Source of the DNA: Sphingobium baderi
GTDB lineage: Bacteria > Pseudomonadota > Alphaproteobacteria > Sphingomonadales > Sphingomonadaceae
Direction: 5' to 3'
Length of the DNA stretch: 64,000 nucleotides
Assembly (NCBI RefSeq): GCF_001456115.1
Contig: NZ_CP013266.1
Span: 1 to 64,000 of the forward strand
Below the pieces are notes generated by a model that did not search any database, was not told the DNA's origin, and worked only from the letters and a program-made list of their open reading frames with translations. Both the position numbers and the translations under genes were made by a program. Positions within the stretch are counted from its first letter, which is position 1. Each line of letters starts with the position of its first letter. Positions 24,459 through 32,712 of this stretch are shown in pieces.

Positions 24459-24725
24459 TTAGGCCGCAGTCAATGATGCCAGATGAGCGGCTACGGCCTT
24501 AGCGCCATGCTGCGAGATTGCCGTTGCAATGGCTTTTGCCTCCGCCTTTTCCATGGCTGCGATCTTGATCTTGTCGAGGGCAGAAATGAGAGTGGGCCTG
24601 CCAGCATCCCGAGCCGCAGCCTCAGCGGCCTTCTCCTGCGCATCTAGTTCGGCCAACTCGGCTTGGAGCTTTTCACGACGCTCCTTGATGCTGGCAAGAT
24701 CGGGCTTGGAAGATGTGCGAGCCAT
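24459..24725 (-). CDS. Small coiled-coil hypothetical protein
   Basis: An 88-aa protein from ATG 24725 behind CGGAGTAACCTC. The first half is a coiled coil (SIKERREKLQAELAELDAQEKAAEAAARD) and the end is alanine-rich (AIATAISQHGAKAVAAHLASL). It is the first complete gene on the leading side of oriT. It may belong to the relaxosome, but no family is recognised. Confidence 0.65.
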   Translation of the reverse strand: MARTSSKPDLASIKERREKLQAELAELDAQEKAAEAAARDAGRPTLISALDKIKIAAMEKAEAKAIATAISQHGAKAVAAHLASLTAA

Positions 24726-24869
24726 GAGGTTACTCCGATTGCGATGGCAGGATTTGACGGCCGGATCATGCCGAATGAGGGTTGAGAAAGCCAGATGTGT
24801 GTTATGCTCTCGGTCGCAAAAAACTAAACGAATGACGCGCGCCAAAGGCGCACAGCTTGATTGATGAAG

Positions 24870-24895
24870 CCTCGCCGTGGGCCGAGGTGGCGAGG
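24870..24895 (+). repeat. Inverted repeat on the leading side of nic
   Basis: CCTCGCC (24870-24876) and GGCGAGG (24889-24895) enclose 12 bases. It stands about 105 bp from the nic site and may be part of the wider oriT or a transcription end. Confidence 0.45.
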
Positions 24896-24998
24896 GGAGG
24901 GAAGGGCGCCGAAAACAGGCACCTCCTCCTCCACGTCTTTATCGGTTTGGGCTTGAGAAATGGAGGTTCGAGGGGTAGGTAGAAGCAAGGTTTAGGTA

Positions 24999-25050
24999 TG
25001 GCAGGATATGCCACATGGCACCAATGTAATACATTGGCTGATGTGGTGCC
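24999..25050 (-). other. oriT: Origin of transfer (oriT) with nic motif
   Basis: On the minus strand the sequence is TGGCATATCCTGCCA (25013-24999), containing TATCCTG^C, the nic consensus (YATCCTG^Y) of IncP and VirD2-type relaxases. The plus strand, TGGCAGGATAT, equals the start of Ti-plasmid T-DNA borders. On its 5' side on the minus strand is a perfect palindrome CCAATGTAATACATTGG (25021-25037), flanked by GGCACCA/TGGTGCC (25017-25050), the order seen in RP4. The cut would fall between 25002 and 25001, so the strand led by 25001 runs towards lower coordinates. Confidence 0.8.
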
Positions 25051-25072
25051 GCTGCACGGGGCTGTAGGGATG

Positions 25073-25651
25073 ATGGTAAGTCTGCGTTTGAAGGAAGAGC
25101 TGATCGCCGAGATCGACCGCATCGCTTCCGCAAATGGGCAAACCCGCAGTGCGTGGATCGCGAACGTCCTTTCGCGGGCAGCGCTTTCTCCCGAGAACGA
25201 TGATCTTCCAATCGGCGTAGAGGAGGGACGGGGACATCCTGACGATCAGGTTCGCGTGACGGTGCGCCTCCATCGCAGCGAGATCGAGGCAATTGACAGG
25301 ATTGGTACGCCGCTACGTCTCACCCGCAATGAATGGATCAAGCGAGCGCTACGATGGCAGCTTTGGGACAAAGCTGGGATGCTTCGTCTCGCGCCGGTTA
25401 CACAGACAGAGATCGGTAAGGTACGTAAGCAGGTGCTGGCGATAGGCCGAAACATCAACCAAGCCGTCCATGCGATGAACGCGGCCAATCAGCCGGAGAG
25501 CACGCTTAACCTGGCCCGGATCGCCGAACCGTTCCTGGAAACCTGCGCGGACCTGAAGGCCCTTCTGTTCGCAACGCGGCGAGAGCTGTCCTCATATGTT
25601 GGGGGCGAAGTGGGCTATTGGACCGGGGCATTTAAGGATGCCGGGAAGTGA
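25073..25651 (+). CDS. Ribbon-helix-helix mobilisation protein (MobC/TraJ-like)
   Basis: A 192-aa protein. The N-terminal part (MVSLRLKEELIAEIDRIASANGQTRSAWIANVLSRA) is a ribbon-helix-helix DNA-binding domain, and a second such motif may follow (VRVTVRLHRSEIEAIDRIG...RNEWIKRALRWQLW). The C-terminal section IGRNINQAVHAMNAAN is typical of MobC-like relaxosome proteins. It should bind oriT next to the relaxase. The ATG at 25070 or 25073 is used; a longer frame would run through the nic site. Its stop overlaps the relaxase start (GTGA). Confidence 0.87.
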   Translation: MVSLRLKEELIAEIDRIASANGQTRSAWIANVLSRAALSPENDDLPIGVEEGRGHPDDQVRVTVRLHRSEIEAIDRIGTPLRLTRNEWIKRALRWQLWDKAGMLRLAPVTQTEIGKVRKQVLAIGRNINQAVHAMNAANQPESTLNLARIAEPFLETCADLKALLFATRRELSSYVGGEVGYWTGAFKDAGK

Positions 25652-27072
25652 GTTTCCGGCTCTCCCCCGGCACGCTCGATTCCATGGCGGGCGTCTATGC
25701 GCCTCCCAAGAAGTATCGGATGGGATCAGGTGGCGGAAAGGGCAAGAGTGCGAAGTCGGGTGACGCGATACTTGTCTTTGCGCTCGCCGCTATGGTTCCG
25801 AAATCGTCGCATTCGGGGACGGCGTTCCGTCCCAGCTCGCAGACGAAACACGCCTTTGGAACAGGCTCACATGCGGGCGTCAGCGGGCGTGCAATCGCGG
25901 CGATGGATCGCACCGCGCGACGATCGCCAGAGGTGATGGTCCGTATCACGGGACGTCAACATGGCGGTGGGCACGTCCTCGCAAACTTTTCTTATATCAG
26001 CCGCCTTGGGCATGGAGCGGAGAAGCAAGTGCCGCTCTATACGAGTGATGGCGACATTCTCCACGACGGGAAGGACATGCAAATTCTTGCCCAGGATTGG
26101 CAGGAATGGGAGATGGGAGATGATGCGCGTCGCAAGGGCGCTACGTCCATTTCCATGATCCTTTCCATGCCTGCGGGCACCGATCCCGAGCGGTTGAGAG
26201 AGGCGGCGCTGGACTTCGCACGCGAAGAGTTTGCGAACCGATCATGGGTGGCGTCGCTCCATGTCGATCGCGACCATCCCCACGTTCACCTCACTTTCGC
26301 GCGCCGCGATCATGATGGCCGCCGTTTCCATCCGAGCCGCGATGACCTCTTTCGCTATCGGCAGCGGTTTGCGGCGAAGCTGCGAGATCGAGGTATTGAG
26401 GCGAACGCCACTCCTGCGAGAGCGCGGGGCATCGACCCGAAGCATGAGCCGATCGCGGCGAAGAAAGTGCGGGAGAAGGGGCAGGTTCCGCGCGTGGACA
26501 AAAGCCGTGCCGAACGCGCGCGGAGCTTCCGCGACCGAGGCATTCCCGATCCGGTGAACGCTGTCCTTGCCAATCAGCGGGCGACGGTGTTGACGGCCTA
26601 TGAGCGGTCGATTGCGGAGCTGTCATCGTCCCCCTCGCTCGCCGATCAGGCGATCGCCAAGAGCCTTGAGAAATTCGTCGCTTCCATGCCGGCGCCGGAA
26701 CCCAATTCGGTGCGGGCGGATCGATTGGCGAGGGGCGAGCGCGATGCTCCATCTCAGCCTGGTCGCGACGGAGGTGTGACCCCGGCGCTAGATCCGGTTG
26801 CCGCTGCGCTCGCGCGGGCGAAGGCGATGCGCGAGCAGATCGAGGCGGGCAAGAGCGACTTGTCGGCGCGCGAGCAGCCGCAGAGCGGCGCAAATGCCGA
26901 GCGTCCTTCTGGTGTATCGGATCGTCTGCGCTCGCTGATGGACGAGGCCAGTCGGTCGGCTCCGGCGCCGGAGCCTGGCAAGGCGGATGACATCATGCGA
27001 CAGACCCAGGAGCGGGATCGAGAGCAACGCGAGCGCGATCGGGCACGCGATAAGGATGGACCACGGCGATGA
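25648..27072 (+). CDS. VirD2/MOBP-type relaxase
   Basis: A 474-aa relaxase that nicks oriT and leads the strand into the recipient. The likely catalytic tyrosine is Tyr116 in NFSYISRLGH; the metal-binding histidines are in HVDRDHPHVHLTF (from residue 205). The N-terminal 100 residues are basic and low-complexity, and the C-terminal 150 residues are charged and disordered, as expected for a secretion signal (end: DREQRERDRARDKDGPRR). It starts at a GTG overlapping the previous stop and ends overlapping the next start. Confidence 0.9.
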   Translation: MSFRLSPGTLDSMAGVYAPPKKYRMGSGGGKGKSAKSGDAILVFALAAMVPKSSHSGTAFRPSSQTKHAFGTGSHAGVSGRAIAAMDRTARRSPEVMVRITGRQHGGGHVLANFSYISRLGHGAEKQVPLYTSDGDILHDGKDMQILAQDWQEWEMGDDARRKGATSISMILSMPAGTDPERLREAALDFAREEFANRSWVASLHVDRDHPHVHLTFARRDHDGRRFHPSRDDLFRYRQRFAAKLRDRGIEANATPARARGIDPKHEPIAAKKVREKGQVPRVDKSRAERARSFRDRGIPDPVNAVLANQRATVLTAYERSIAELSSSPSLADQAIAKSLEKFVASMPAPEPNSVRADRLARGERDAPSQPGRDGGVTPALDPVAAALARAKAMREQIEAGKSDLSAREQPQSGANAERPSGVSDRLRSLMDEASRSAPAPEPGKADDIMRQTQERDREQRERDRARDKDGPRR

Positions 27073-27956
27073 CCACGGAAGGCAACGACGTCATCATGGC
27101 GGCTGTGCTGGACGCCCTTACGATGGTGCAGGGCCAGCTCGACACGATCGCGAAGAGCAACGCGCGGATTGAGGCGACGCACAAGGACATTCTCCATCGG
27201 CTCGACACGATCGACGCCGGTCAGGCGGGCGTTACGGACTTGGTGCCGGTGTTGGAGACGATCCTTGGGCGGTTGATCGAGGACCGCGACGTGAACCGCG
27301 CGGGCTTTGCGAAGACGGCCGAGGTTGCCGCGTTCGCCTATGCCGCAGCTATGGGCAACCGGATGCCTCTGCCCGTCGAGGTGGCGGATGATCCGTTGCT
27401 CGAACGCTTCATGCTCCTTCAACCCCCCGATCATGTCGCAGAGGGCCGCGCCCTGGTGGAATGGCGGCGCACGATCAAGAGCGCCGGCACGGCCGAGCTG
27501 GTCGATGTCTTGAGCCGCCAATATGAACCATCGCCCACCGACACGCCCGAGGCGCGGGTGCTGCGCTATCAGCTCGCGGCACTCACCCGCGCGGAGATCG
27601 ATGGCCGCGGCGATGCGTTGCCGGCGTTGCCGCACGGCACGGTAGCGCAAGATCGGTCCTCGCAAGCGCGCAAGGCGCGTTCGGAGGATCTAGCGCGGGT
27701 GTGGCGCGCTGGCCCAAGCGTCGCACTGTTCGCGGAGGCCGAGCTTGCCCCGACGCTGGACCTTTTCGCCAAGGCAGAGCGCGAGCGCGAAGGGACGATC
27801 GGCGAGGCGCAGCTTTCGGCCGAGCTGGCGGCGCTGCATGGCGAGTTGGGCGATCGGATCGAGGCGGGCGAGCGCCCGTCGCTTCCAAGAGGGCGGGAGA
27901 CGAACGCCGGCGAGCGGTCGAGCGCGATCGAGGCCGATAACAGCAGGCGGCGCTAG
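27069..27956 (+). CDS. Relaxase-associated accessory protein
   Basis: A 295-aa protein overlapping the relaxase gene by ATGA. The start is a coiled coil (VLDALTMVQGQLDTIAKSNARIEATHKDILHRLDTI, given in part). A later helical part includes ADDPLLERFMLLQPPDHVAEGRALVEWRRTIKSAG. I do not recognise a family. Tight coupling suggests a relaxosome or coupling function. It is the last gene in the short mobilisation operon. Confidence 0.72.
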   Translation: MTTEGNDVIMAAVLDALTMVQGQLDTIAKSNARIEATHKDILHRLDTIDAGQAGVTDLVPVLETILGRLIEDRDVNRAGFAKTAEVAAFAYAAAMGNRMPLPVEVADDPLLERFMLLQPPDHVAEGRALVEWRRTIKSAGTAELVDVLSRQYEPSPTDTPEARVLRYQLAALTRAEIDGRGDALPALPHGTVAQDRSSQARKARSEDLARVWRAGPSVALFAEAELAPTLDLFAKAEREREGTIGEAQLSAELAALHGELGDRIEAGERPSLPRGRETNAGERSSAIEADNSRRR

Positions 27957-27997
27957 GGGCCTCCTCGCGGTTGTCAGCTTGAGTGGTCGAGCTTCGG

Positions 27998-28261
27998 CTA
28001 CGGCACACGATCTTCGCACGAGCCTGGCTCAAGACCTGATCCTACACGTACCATGTTGGTCAGAAATTCGGCAAAATGCCGGCCTTCGTCCAAGTCGATC
28101 CACAGGGGTTGGAAGGGGCCTTCAATCCTATCTAGCCACTCTCGCAGCTTTGCTCGGTTGTCGGCAGCGTTCTCACGTTCGACAAGCGCGCTCGCTATCG
28201 CGGCTGCCTGCATGGAATAGCCGACATTGGGCAGGCCGGCAGGAAAACTCGTAACACCCAT
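27998..28261 (-). CDS. Small hypothetical protein behind leader copy D
   Basis: An 87-aa protein starting MGVTSFPAGLPNVGYSMQAA, with ERENAADNRAKLREWLDRIEGPFQPLWIDLDEGRHFAEFLTNM. The ATG at 28261 follows the leader repeat with GAAAGGGACAAT. It is the only gene with this leader on the trailing side of oriT and on the minus strand. The function is unknown. Confidence 0.68.
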   Translation of the reverse strand: MGVTSFPAGLPNVGYSMQAAAIASALVERENAADNRAKLREWLDRIEGPFQPLWIDLDEGRHFAEFLTNMVRVGSGLEPGSCEDRVP

Positions 28262-28491
28262 TATTGTCCCTTTCTGGAATAGAGCCGAAGGCGATGGCTC
28301 ACATCGACTTCTGGCCCTCGCCGAGAGCGGGGGGTGAATGGGCAAATGGGGCCGATCGGGGGGGAGGGGGATCGCCCGCCCTGCACAAGCCGCAGGCGCG
28401 GAAGGGTGGGGAGACCGCCCCGATCGCCAAGCGGAGCGCGCCCGCGCGGAGACGGTCCAGCCCTTGTCCAGAGGGGGGCGGCGCCCCCTTC
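28262..28491 (-). repeat. Structured leader repeat, copy D (reverse orientation)
   Basis: The reverse complement of the leader, with the stems GGGGGC/GCCCCC, CGATCGGGG/CCCCGATCG, CCTGC/GCAGG and GAGCC/GGCTC kept, and CTCTGGACAAGG instead of CTCTGTGCAAGG. A perfect hairpin GCGCCGC-TTTA-GCGGCGC (28498-28515) stands just upstream. The orientation is opposite to copies A, B, C and E, and it lies on the other side of oriT. Confidence 0.85.
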
Positions 28492-28549
28492 ATCCCAAGC
28501 GCCGCTAAAGCGGCGCTCGAATAACGTGGTTGGCCGCCCCCTAGCGCAA

Positions 28550-28813
28550 TTAGCGCAACTGGCTGTCCTTGCTGCCCCGGCGATTGATGCCGGTGAAGGT
28601 CGGGCGCTTATCGCGTTCGCTTTGACAGGCGACACAGGTTCTTACGCCGGGTATGGCCGTGCGGCGTTTCGCCGGGATTTCGTCGCCGCACACCTCGCAG
28701 TCGGTGCTACCCTCGCCGGAAGGCAGACGCGATCGGGCGGCGAAAACCGCGTCCATGATCGTTGCATCAATCTGGTCCTGCACCGCACTATCGGGTGCCC
28801 ATCCATTTGCCAT
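28550..28813 (-). CDS. DksA/TraR-type zinc-finger protein
   Basis: An 87-aa protein. The C-terminal half has the finger CEVCGDEIPAKRRTAIPGVRTCVACQSERD, the C-x2-C...C-x2-C arrangement of TraR/DksA proteins, which bind RNA polymerase and alter promoter choice. The N-terminal part contains DQIDATIMDAVFAARSRL. The ATG at 28813 has GAGGAGC upstream. A promoter with an FrmR-type operator lies about 90 bp before it, so it may respond to formaldehyde. Confidence 0.82.
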   Translation of the reverse strand: MANGWAPDSAVQDQIDATIMDAVFAARSRLPSGEGSTDCEVCGDEIPAKRRTAIPGVRTCVACQSERDKRPTFTGINRRGSKDSQLR

Positions 28814-28899
28814 CGCCACAAGCTCCTCGATTTTGACCTTGGGGGTCAGATAGTCGGGGGCGCATGGGCCAAGCACGCGACTATCCAGCACAGCACCCG

Positions 28900-28927
28900 A
28901 ATATAGGGTACTCCCTACCAGTATCAA
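28900..28927 (-). promoter_or_regulatory. Promoter with FrmR-type operator before the dksA-like gene
   Basis: On the minus strand the sequence is TTGATA (28927-28922), 16 bp, TATATT (28905-28900). The spacer contains ACTGGTAGGGAGT, part of the pseudo-palindrome TACTCCCTACCAGTA (28909-28923 on the plus strand). The same layout and almost the same bases recur before cydA (32573-32600). Confidence 0.75.
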
Positions 28928-28940
28928 GGAGTGTGCAAAT

Positions 28941-29837
28941 TTAGCTCAGGACAGATTTATGGGGTTCCAGTGGCGGGGGTAGATCCTCTTCGCCAAGCAG
29001 CGACAACATATCCCGCTCGATTGTCCGCTTCATCGCATACAGCGGCAGACAGTTTGGCTCGACGCCGAACGGGTCTTCCAGCTCGTGACCCAGCGCATCG
29101 AGGCCGAAAAAGGTATAGGCGGTGAGGAGCACCGGCAGGAGCGTCCACCAGTCGAGTGATCCTGCGAGCGCGAAGGGAAGCATCACGCAAAAGATAAGTG
29201 CGGTGCGATGGAGCAGCAGAGAATAGGCGAACGGCACGGGCGTCGTGGATATCCGCTCACAAGCGCCCTGAACCTTGCCGAAGGATCGCATGTCTTCTGC
29301 CACGACGGCATAGTGAATCGGCGTAATGACGCCAGTCTGCTTTAGCTCGAGCAGCCTGCGCCCCATACGATCGAGCACGAGGTTCGTGACGTTCGGGCTC
29401 TTTGTCGCCGGGCCGATATCGACCCACGGCGCAATGGCGGCGATTTCATCCTCGCCGCGAAGGCGTGCGGTGAGGCCGCAGGCAAAGCCACATATGCTAT
29501 GGAGCAACGCGCGCCGATCCTCGTCAGGGAGAAGCGATGTCTCGCGCGCGAACGAACGGGCCGAGATAATTAGCTCGCCCCAAAGCTGCCGCCCCTCCCA
29601 CCATCGCGCATAGCAGGCATTGTTGCGGAAGCTCATGAAGATCGAGAGCGCGATACCGATCAGGGTGAAAGGGATCGTCGAAATCCGCGCGAAAATGCCG
29701 GGATGGGCTTGGGCGGCCAGGATGGCGATCACACTGACGACCGCGATCGCCGCCAGCCTCCGTGCGATGCGCGGCAGGATCGAGCCATGCACGGTGAAAA
29801 TGATATCTTGGAAGCTCGGTTGCGATCGAACGATCAT
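28941..29837 (-). CDS. Bestrophin-family anion channel
   Basis: A 298-aa membrane protein with four main hydrophobic regions and the bestrophin landmarks FTLIGIALSIFMSFRNNACYARWWEGRQLWGELI and FFGLDALGHELEDPFGVEPNCLPL. Bacterial bestrophins form pentameric channels for chloride, other anions or cations. It lies downstream of the cytochrome bd genes in the same direction, so it may be read through from the cydA promoter. Its link to formaldehyde or respiration is not known. Confidence 0.88.
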   Translation of the reverse strand: MIVRSQPSFQDIIFTVHGSILPRIARRLAAIAVVSVIAILAAQAHPGIFARISTIPFTLIGIALSIFMSFRNNACYARWWEGRQLWGELIISARSFARETSLLPDEDRRALLHSICGFACGLTARLRGEDEIAAIAPWVDIGPATKSPNVTNLVLDRMGRRLLELKQTGVITPIHYAVVAEDMRSFGKVQGACERISTTPVPFAYSLLLHRTALIFCVMLPFALAGSLDWWTLLPVLLTAYTFFGLDALGHELEDPFGVEPNCLPLYAMKRTIERDMLSLLGEEDLPPPLEPHKSVLS

Positions 29838-29879
29838 ATTCCGTGGAATGTCCTTCGCCTGTTTGCCAGCATTTCCATC

Positions 29880-29903
29880 GGCAGCTCGTCGAAACGAGCT
29901 GCC
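29880..29903 (-). terminator. Perfect 10-bp hairpin between cydX-like gene and bestrophin
   Basis: GGCAGCTCGT and ACGAGCTGCC enclose CGAA. It begins two bases after the stop of the cydX-like gene. No T-run follows on the minus strand, so it may reduce rather than end transcription into the bestrophin gene. Confidence 0.6.
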
Positions 29904-29904
29904 G

Positions 29905-30021
29905 TCAGGGTTTGAGGATGAAGCGAATGACCTGCGCGACAGCCCCCAGCGCCAAAACGCTGGCCGCCCAGATTAAGACCATCCAGGCGAGCCGTCGACC
30001 GAGAGGTTTAGGCTCGTCCAT
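29905..30021 (-). CDS. CydX-like small subunit (DUF2474 type)
   Basis: A 38-aa protein, too short for most gene finders: MDEPKPLGRRLAWMVLIWAA followed by SVLALGAVAQVIRFILKP. It has a basic N-terminus and a single membrane helix, the form of DUF2474/CydX peptides that stabilise cytochrome bd oxidases of the cyanide-insensitive type. Its ATG overlaps the cydB stop by one base (TGATG), so it is translationally coupled. Confidence 0.82.
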   Translation of the reverse strand: MDEPKPLGRRLAWMVLIWAASVLALGAVAQVIRFILKP

Positions 30022-31031
30022 CAATGATACCCATGCGTGCCGACCTTACCGCGGAACACCCAATAGGCCCACGCGGTATAGCCGAGAATGATCGGAATGA
30101 TGACGGCCGCACCCGCCAGCATGAAGAGCTGGCTTTGCGGGGGAGCGGCTGCATCCCAGATCGTGACGGCGCGGGGAACAACATAGGGGTAGATACTGAT
30201 CCCCAGCCCAACGAAACCGAGAAAGAACAGGCCAAGCGCCATAATGAAGGGCAGGCGCTCCGCGCCGCGCTTCAGGCTCCAGAAGAAGGTTGCAGCGCAG
30301 ATCGCCACCAGCAGAGGAACCTGCGCGGTGAGAAGCACGCCGGGCATCGCAAACCAGCGTCGCCAATAGTCATAGGTCAGGAACGGCGTCGCCGCACTGA
30401 CGGCGAAAAGCGCGAGTAGCGTCGCCCCGCCGAGCCAAAATGCCAGTCGACGGGCGCGTTCCTGGCCCGGCCCTTCGGTTTTCCAGACCAGCCAGGCCGC
30501 GCCTAGAAGCGCATATCCGATCACGACTGCCGCGCCGGTCAAGAGGCTGAACGCGCTCAACCAATCCAGCCATCCCCCTGCATAGGCATCGGCCTCGACC
30601 CGCACGCCTTGCAGGATCGCGCCCAGCGTGATCCCCTGCGAGAACGCCGCGAGAACGGACCCAAAGCTGAAGGCGACATCCCAGAAGGGACGATGGCGCG
30701 GATCTCGCCAGCGAAACTCGAATGCGACCCCGCGAAACACGAGACCGAGCAACATCGCGATGATGAGCGGGTAGGTCGCGGGAAGGATGATGGCGTAGGC
30801 AAGAGGAAAGGCCGCGAAGAGACCGCCTCCGCCCAGCACGAGCCATGTTTCATTGCCATCCCAGACCGGCGCGATCGAGTTCATTGCCTGATCGCGCTCT
30901 CCTCCGACCGAAAGGTTCGGAAAGAGGATGCCGATCCCCAGATCGAACCCGTCCATCACGACATAGGCGAAGACAGCAAAGCCGATGATACCGGCCCAGA
31001 TTATGGTGAGATCGAGGTGCTCCACGTTCAT
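30021..31031 (-). CDS. cydB: Cytochrome bd ubiquinol oxidase subunit II
   Basis: A 336-aa membrane protein with about nine helices and family landmarks VVMDGFDLGIGILFPNL near the N-terminus, SIAPVWDGNETWLVLGGGGLFAAFP and WRDPRHRPFWDVAFSFGS. With CydA it forms the quinol oxidase that reduces oxygen to water without proton pumping. It overlaps cydA by 4 bp and is followed by the cydX-like gene. Confidence 0.95.
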   Translation of the reverse strand: MNVEHLDLTIIWAGIIGFAVFAYVVMDGFDLGIGILFPNLSVGGERDQAMNSIAPVWDGNETWLVLGGGGLFAAFPLAYAIILPATYPLIIAMLLGLVFRGVAFEFRWRDPRHRPFWDVAFSFGSVLAAFSQGITLGAILQGVRVEADAYAGGWLDWLSAFSLLTGAAVVIGYALLGAAWLVWKTEGPGQERARRLAFWLGGATLLALFAVSAATPFLTYDYWRRWFAMPGVLLTAQVPLLVAICAATFFWSLKRGAERLPFIMALGLFFLGFVGLGISIYPYVVPRAVTIWDAAAPPQSQLFMLAGAAVIIPIILGYTAWAYWVFRGKVGTHGYH

Positions 31032-32446
31032 GCCTCCCGTCCGGTTGATGCCACGACGCCGCTTGCCGGCGTGATGCCCGCCGCGCGTTGCGGCACCTTG
31101 GACGGTTCCGGTTCACCGGCTGCGGGCGGCTTTGCCATCATCCGGAGCAAATAATAGGTGCCGGCCCCGAACGCGCCGAAATAGACGAGGATGAAAGCGA
31201 CGAGGGACGCCGCGACAGCCGGAGCGGCCAGGGGGGAGTGGGACTCCGCGGTTCGCAGCAGGCCGTATACGGTGAAGGGCTGTCGGCCTACTTCCGTCGT
31301 CACCCATCCTGCTATGACCGCGACAAAGCCTGACGGACCAAGCGCGAGAGCGGCGCGGTGCAGCCAGCGCCAGTCATAGAGCTTGCCGCGCCAGCGGGCG
31401 AGCAGGCTCCAGAGGCCCAACCCAAGCATGGCGAGGCCCATCGCCACCATGATCCGAAACGACCAGAAGACGATCGGCGTGGGCGGCCAGCGATCGCGCG
31501 GGAAGTCGTTGAGGCCGGGGAGGGGCGCTTTGGGATCGTGCTTGAGGATCAGCGATCCCAGATAGGGGATTTCGATCTTGCCGTGGACCACCGCATCCTT
31601 GTTGCTCGGGAGGCCGAAAAGGATGAGCGAAGCGCCCTCGGGGCTGGCCTCATAATGACCTTCCATCGCGAGAACTTTTGTCGGCTGATGCTCAAGCGTG
31701 TTGAGGCCGTGCTGATCGCCCGCGAGAATCTGGATCGGCGCCACAAGCGCCGCCATCCACATCGCCATGGAGAACATCTTGCGCGCGCCGGGATTCGCGC
31801 GGTCGCGCAGAAGGTGCCATGCTCCTACGGCCCCGACGACCATTGCCGTGGTCAGGTAGGCGCCGATGACGGTATGGACGAGGCGATAGGGAAAGCTCGC
31901 GTTGAAGATGATCGGAAGCCACGAACCTGCGGGCACGAACTGGCCCTTGGCATTGATCGCATAGCCTGCCGGCGTCTGCATCCAGCTATTCACGGAAATG
32001 ATCCAGGTCGCCGAGATGAGCGTCCCGACGGCGACCATGCAGGTCGCGAAAAAATGCGGGCCCCTGCCTACCTTGTTGATGCCGAACAGCATCACGCCAA
32101 GGAAACCGGCTTCAAGGAAGAACGCGGTCAGAACCTCATAGGCCATGAGCGGGCCGATGACCGGACCGGCCTTGGCCGAAAATACCGACCAGTTCGTCCC
32201 GAACTGGTAGGACATCACCACGCCCGAGACCACACCCATGCCGAACGCGACGGCGAAGATCTTGAGCCAGTAGCGATAGAGGTTCGCATACACACCGCTG
32301 CCGGTCTTCAACCACAACCCTTCAAGCACCATGAGATAGCTTGCCGTGCCGATGGAGAAGGCCGGGAAGATGAAGTGGAATGAGACCGTGAACGCGAATT
32401 GCGCCCGGGCCAGGATTACCGGATCGAGATTCTCAATCACCAACAT
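31028..32446 (-). CDS. cydA: Cytochrome bd ubiquinol oxidase subunit I (CioA-like)
   Basis: A 472-aa haem-bearing subunit. His24 in VSFHFIFPAFSIG and the later quinol-site region EVGRQPFTVYG are typical. The Q-loop between helices 6 and 7 is short, as in cyanide-insensitive (Cio) oxidases. The gene starts about 125 bp after a promoter carrying an FrmR-type operator. In this island it would let electrons reach oxygen when haem-copper oxidases are blocked. Confidence 0.95.
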   Translation of the reverse strand: MLVIENLDPVILARAQFAFTVSFHFIFPAFSIGTASYLMVLEGLWLKTGSGVYANLYRYWLKIFAVAFGMGVVSGVVMSYQFGTNWSVFSAKAGPVIGPLMAYEVLTAFFLEAGFLGVMLFGINKVGRGPHFFATCMVAVGTLISATWIISVNSWMQTPAGYAINAKGQFVPAGSWLPIIFNASFPYRLVHTVIGAYLTTAMVVGAVGAWHLLRDRANPGARKMFSMAMWMAALVAPIQILAGDQHGLNTLEHQPTKVLAMEGHYEASPEGASLILFGLPSNKDAVVHGKIEIPYLGSLILKHDPKAPLPGLNDFPRDRWPPTPIVFWSFRIMVAMGLAMLGLGLWSLLARWRGKLYDWRWLHRAALALGPSGFVAVIAGWVTTEVGRQPFTVYGLLRTAESHSPLAAPAVAASLVAFILVYFGAFGAGTYYLLRMMAKPPAAGEPEPSKVPQRAAGITPASGVVASTGREA

Positions 32447-32572
32447 TCCTCCCTGTTTTGTCCCGCCGATGTTCGTCCGATTGTCCTCTGCAGAGGCTTT
32501 GCGATTCGAACACAGGGCTTGGGGGCCGGACGCGCGCCATTTCCTTTGGTGCAGCGATCCGATCGGGCCGGC

Positions 32573-32600
32573 AATATATCATACTCCCCACCAGTATCAA
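32573..32600 (-). promoter_or_regulatory. cydA promoter with FrmR-type operator
   Basis: On the minus strand: TTGATA (32600-32595), 16 bp, TATATT (32578-32573). The spacer holds ACTGGTGGGGAGT, part of TACTCCCCACCAGTA (32582-32596 on the plus strand). The match to the site at 28900-28927 is nearly base for base, including both promoter boxes. Confidence 0.8.
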
Positions 32601-32712
32601 GGGGGTAGGAACCCAGGTCTGGCGTTCGATGTTTCTGGAGGCGTAGGGGAAGGTTCAGGCTCGCTTCGGCCGAAATTTGAGGTGTCAGCGCGGCGCAAGG
32701 CACAGGATAGGG

